The notes beneath the pieces were generated by a model. The model made no database searches, had not been told where the DNA came from, and was given only the letters and a program-made list of their open reading frames with translations. The translations under genes and the position numbers were made by a program. A stretch of DNA of 47,397 bases from assembly GCF_001618175.1 (NCBI RefSeq), contig NZ_LPXN01000097.1:1-47397 (forward strand), read 5' to 3'. This document shows, in pieces, positions 46,201-47,397 of the stretch. The stretch's first letter is position 1. Each line of letters opens with the position of its first letter. This stretch comes from Oceanibaculum pacificum (GTDB lineage: Bacteria > Pseudomonadota > Alphaproteobacteria > Oceanibaculales > Oceanibaculaceae).

Positions 46201-46509
46201 ATCGCCGTCGGTTTCGAGAAACCGGGTGCGGAGCGATTCGTGACGCGCGCTCAGCCGGTCCAGCGCCCGCAGCAGCGCCGGTTGCGCCAGCGGGGCCGGG
46301 AAGCGGATCAGGCAACCGAGATTGTTGAGCCCTGGTTCGTCCTCGACGCGTTCCTGCAGCCAGAAGCGGCGCTGGCTCGGTCCCGCCGCCGCCGGCTCGG
46401 CGGATGGGCGCGGTTCCGGACCGACCGCGATATCGACCGCGAAGCCTTGCTGCTGCAACAGCCGGGCGAGCAGTTCGTCATCGCCCCATTCACTCGTGCC
46501 GGTGCCCAT
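40249..46509 (-). CDS. Nonribosomal peptide synthetase: C-A-PCP-C-A-PCP
   Basis: The 2086-aa protein starts with a short helical leader (WGDDELLARLLQQQGF), possibly a docking element. C1 (H163-H164-IILD) is followed by A1 (about 475-965; core at 619-631) whose pocket, read by alignment to GrsA, is V-D-W-V-V-S-L-A-D-K (V667, D668). That is one residue from the beta-alanine code I recall. PCP1 has S1013 in LGGNSL. C2 (H1200-H1201-VACDG) precedes A2, pocket D-V-S-Q-A-G-A-V-T-K (D1693), not assigned, and PCP2 (S2036 in LGGHSL). The start at 46509 follows a G-rich ribosome site 10 bp after the upstream stop; an ATG at 46602 lies inside the upstream gene. It should hand its chain to the 4044-aa protein, whose gene overlaps this stop by 4 bp. 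Confidence 0.94.
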   Translation of the reverse strand: MGTGTSEWGDDELLARLLQQQGFAVDIAVGPEPRPSAEPAAAGPSQRRFWLQERVEDEPGLNNLGCLIRFPAPLAQPALLRALDRLSARHESLRTRFLETDGDLVEWVGQPSPPPLHRLPATGDAAALRGFVEQPFRLDQAPLWRIALFDAAGDADALLLACHHIILDWSGAHRFAEELALLYQAESGGHPATLPPRPLQQADYSHWLRGEARARQAGRERDHWRQRFATVPPALALPAAAKQGGNRCHAVELTLDPALTAAVRRFAAARGTTPFTVLLAAYAATLGRFAQSEDVCIGTAVDNRDHPGTEAIVGCLTDMVPLRCDLAGEPGFGALTQRLHASVAEDFQHKALGLAEMVALAAPDRRSKAAPLFQAVFNLLPEAGASSLRPVPTSFARADLMLELRDEGVRLAGQLEYRDGLLPDAVARAIAAALPCLLRHGMAMPDRPVPHLALLEEREAAAQFARLNPPLPAPDEETLASLFLARAQRQPDAVALIEGDRRITYGALLERSTALAERLVEAGLRPEQPVAICLERSIDLAVALVAAVRAGGAILPLDPGYPAARLGAILADSGAPFLIARETPPWLPDAPGCTLIRPDSRPGRSIALPTPRPRDCAYLIYTSGSTGRPKGVIGLHRGAVNRLRWMWRDFPFQPGEISCQKTSIAFVDFVWEFFGPLLAGIPSVIADAETARDPQLLTALIRDRRVSRLVLVPSLLRAWLDGVADLPARLAFLRVCVSSGEALPVEIAGRFRAAAPGCRLLNLYGSSEVSADAAWHEIDGREAGRMPIGRPIPGNRIAILDSAGQPLPIGAPGEIAIQGVGVARGYLNDPAQTATRFAATEDAARALFRSGDIGFWDAEGRLVYLGRRDRQAKIAGVRIEPGEIEAVLATHPDVRASHVLVRQDESGTPSLAAYLVGQPGVSVEDIRAFLADRLPRALLPDSVMLLDRLPLTASGKIDAAALSPPQHPQATAPAGPRAALEPMEAMVAAIWSDALGRAITGRDADFFALGGNSLRAILCMGRLGEALGRTLPVALLFETPRLADLARRLGEAPDRADLPPPQPRTAEGPPPATSNQLWLWDEYRREPGGIAYNLPLAYRLDGPLDDAALETALGAIFARHEALRTRLAPTPSGVAQIVDAPPVEPMRRHDLSGEADPDSALQALLDAVSRQPFALDRDLPLRAILARLAPDRHCMVLVMHHVACDGWSGQILVQELAALYAADAPPPTPTPPRLQCGDIADWQQQIRPLLVDRLETYRQSLAEADAPHVAGLRADAPQGGPVGLVPVEIDAALLARFLELRPSPAVTPFLLMLSAWAALLSRFGDCEQPVLATPVAGRNAPGLLSAVGFLANPVLLKIDLREQPSFAGIVQAARAGLLAALRHQEVPVAWVHDFWPLGAALRSMFVMEDASAWALPLPGIESRLLATPASLEARVDVALVVSQQGGETRIRLEYAERRIPADLAARLARGLAALIAGMAADPATPLDCLPLMDQPPALAQATLPMPAAHRLDALLRLRADGTPDAPAATDGRLTLSYADLQRHSDGLAGRLHARGVTPGARVGLVANASPLQLAGLLAILRCGATAVPLDPAYPPARLTATLADSGAVGVLSDLPLDYPAPRIALDDIAGSAPPAPVETQAPAAVIYTSGTTGQPKGVLLAHDALCRLGSALAEAYGIKPGDRVLQVVSPAFDVALSDIAMALSAGAMLVMPGREAVMPGRALLATLRDFAITHMQAPAAVLATTLPERLPSLRAVAVGGETCPPLAARRWADGRRLFVAYGPTEATVTAALAEYDPNAPAGSIGRPFGGARLQLLDAAGAAVPMGVPGELYIAGPGVARGYLDRPALTAERFLPDPDGPPGAYRYRTGDRARLETDGSLTFLGRLDRQVKLRGFRIEPGETEAALAALPGVLRALAAVRDDALGERRLVAWVLPQPGAQLDMARLRQTLRQHLPDHLVPALMAQISEIPLTLNGKIDWRALPTPAALVTQPPPARPPGPSSAAAVQRDLAALWGELLGCADIGPDDNFFDLGGHSLLLVRLQERLSERFGVDLPIGELFAHPTLRALAARLHAATAEPATEEFTL
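40389..40442 (-). repeat. 54-bp exact repeat in a carrier domain (copy 2)
   Basis: This encodes the same PCP core as the copy at 32680-32733 and is identical in sequence and orientation. It lies in the last carrier domain of the 2086-aa NRPS. Confidence 0.8.
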
Positions 46510-46519
46510 GCATCCCCCG

Positions 46520-47397
46520 TCAGGCGCTGGCGCGGGCGCGCAAGGCCTCGCGCTCGTCCGCCGACATGCCCTCCAGGGCGGCCAGTTGCCGGGCGACCGC
46601 ATCGACCAGGCCCGGCTTGGATTCGAGCGCGCGGAGCTGCTGCGTCAGACCAATGATGGTCGGGTTGCGGAACACGGCCCCAGTAGGCAGGTCGACGAAG
46701 AAGCGCTTGGACAGGCGCGCGGCCAGCCGGGTCGCCAGCAGCGAGGTGCCGCCGGCCAGGAAGAAATCGTCGTTCGCGGCCGGGTTCTCGACCGACAGCA
46801 CCTCGGCGACGATCTGGGCGACGCGCCGCTCTGCCTCGTCGCGCGGCGCGATGCGGCCGCCGCTGTCGCCGGCGAGAAGACGGGCGACATCCGGCGCGCC
46901 CTGGGCGTCGCGCGGTATGGCCGGAACCGGGCGGACGAGCACCCAGCCGGGCCGCCCCAGCGCATCGGCATGGCGCTCGATGCTCTCCGCCCCGCCGCCG
47001 GCGACCCAGGCGACCGGCGTGACCAGCGGCATCGCCGTGCCCAGCGCGAAGGCGGCGTGGGACGGGTGCCTGTCGTCCAGGCCGACCAGCCACTGGCTGC
47101 CGGGCCGCCATAGGGCAGCCTCGATGACGGCCAGGCCGGCTTCCGTATCCAGCGGCAGCAGGCCGTCCGCGCGCAGCAGGGCCTGGGTCGTCCGGCCCTC
47201 GCTCATGCCGATTCCGAGCCAGGAGGAAAAGGCGAGGTAGGAGACGGGCTGCCCGGCCGCCGCCGCTTCGGCCGCGGCTTCCGCCGCCGCCGCGTTGACC
47301 GCCGCATAACCCCGGGCATGGCCGCCGACGCGCCCCATGATCGATCCGGCCAGCAGCAGCCGCATCGCCGGCCGGCCCGGCAGCAGGGCGCGCAGGG
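46520..47397 (-). CDS. NRPS/PKS-like megasynthase, C-terminal part: KR, degenerate adenylation C-terminus, carrier (5' truncated)
   Basis: The frame is open to the window edge, so the start lies outside. The visible 292 residues start inside a ketoreductase (SIMGRVGG, catalytic-type GYAAVNAAAAE, FSSWLGIGMSEG and VGLDDRHP). A segment that lines up with the end of an adenylation domain follows: VPAIPRDAQGAPD, where active domains read NGK(V/L)D, so the A10 Lys is replaced by Ala. A carrier domain follows with Ser in FFLAGGTSLLAT (codon 46742-46744). A KR inside or next to an adenylation domain before a carrier is known from A-KR-PCP modules that reduce alpha-keto acids. A PKS-type module ending in KR-ACP is the alternative. 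It lies 10 bp upstream of the 2086-aa NRPS gene in the same operon and probably supplies its starter. Confidence 0.85.
   Translation of the reverse strand, partial: LRALLPGRPAMRLLLAGSIMGRVGGHARGYAAVNAAAAEAAAEAAAAGQPVSYLAFSSWLGIGMSEGRTTQALLRADGLLPLDTEAGLAVIEAALWRPGSQWLVGLDDRHPSHAAFALGTAMPLVTPVAWVAGGGAESIERHADALGRPGWVLVRPVPAIPRDAQGAPDVARLLAGDSGGRIAPRDEAERRVAQIVAEVLSVENPAANDDFFLAGGTSLLATRLAARLSKRFFVDLPTGAVFRNPTIIGLTQQLRALESKPGLVDAVARQLAALEGMSADEREALRARASA

Noticed and set aside
43816..46656. Long plus-strand open frame (946 codons) and others at 29258-31159, 32615-34696, 36602-38680 and 40291-42765
   Set aside because: All lie opposite conserved NRPS/PKS domains; they are open only because of high GC content and encode low-complexity Arg/Gly/Gln-rich sequence.
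26541..47397. Identification of the cluster as thalassospiramide, andrimid or didemnin synthetase
   Set aside because: Domain order and pocket codes visible here do not match what I recall of those clusters, and the CmlA homologue is not part of them as I know them.

Overview
This 47.4 kb window is GC-rich chromosomal DNA from a Gram-negative bacterium. The LpxO-type lipid A hydroxylase, MipA/OmpV outer-membrane protein, stacked dipeptide and amino-acid ABC operons and tightly overlapping genes fit an alphaproteobacterium, perhaps Rhodospirillales-like. That placement is inference from gene content, not proof. Nearly every base is coding. No intergenic gap exceeds 300 bp, and I saw no rRNA, tRNA, CRISPR array or insertion sequence.

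Left region (1-11643) is an imidazole/peptide-type catabolic island. It holds two paralogous M20 amidohydrolases (one cut by the window edge), a divergent HutI-like imidazolonepropionase, an N-formylglutamate-amidohydrolase-family enzyme, a DUF1028 protein, and a full dipeptide-type ABC importer whose two ATPases are fused. A LacI-family repressor gene ends the island. Near-identical 13-bp operator-like sites lie in both divergent promoters and a looser one precedes the binding-protein gene. The HutI homologue has changed catalytic residues, so the substrate may not be ordinary imidazolonepropionate.

Middle region (11749-18981) is a carbon-source module. A minus-strand operon (DeoR regulator, BtpA/SgcQ barrel protein, FGGY kinase, HAD phosphatase) faces an SDR dehydrogenase and a polar-amino-acid-type ABC importer. 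A CAAACAAA/TTTGTTTG inverted repeat sits in the shared promoter. Next come an aldo/keto reductase and a Gfo/Idh/MocA-like protein under a divergent AraC regulator (19005-22337). Then follows an envelope module: mipA-lpxO facing an OmpR/EnvZ-type two-component system, with a 10-bp-period direct repeat between them (22392-26514).

Right region (26541-47397, all minus strand) is the most interesting part: the 3' portion of a hybrid NRPS-PKS biosynthetic operon whose start lies beyond the window. In transcription order it encodes (a) a truncated protein ending in KR, a degenerate adenylation C-terminus and a carrier domain; (b) a 2086-aa NRPS, C-A-PCP-C-A-PCP; (c) a 4044-aa NRPS-PKS, docking-C-A-PCP-E-C-A-PCP-KS-AT-KR-ACP; and (d) a CmlA-type diiron beta-hydroxylase. 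Pocket residues suggest beta-alanine for the first complete adenylation domain and phenylalanine for the last. Malonate extension and ketoreduction after Phe would give a statine-like gamma-amino-beta-hydroxy unit, and the CmlA homologue could also hydroxylate the benzylic carbon. No thioesterase or reductase release domain is visible.
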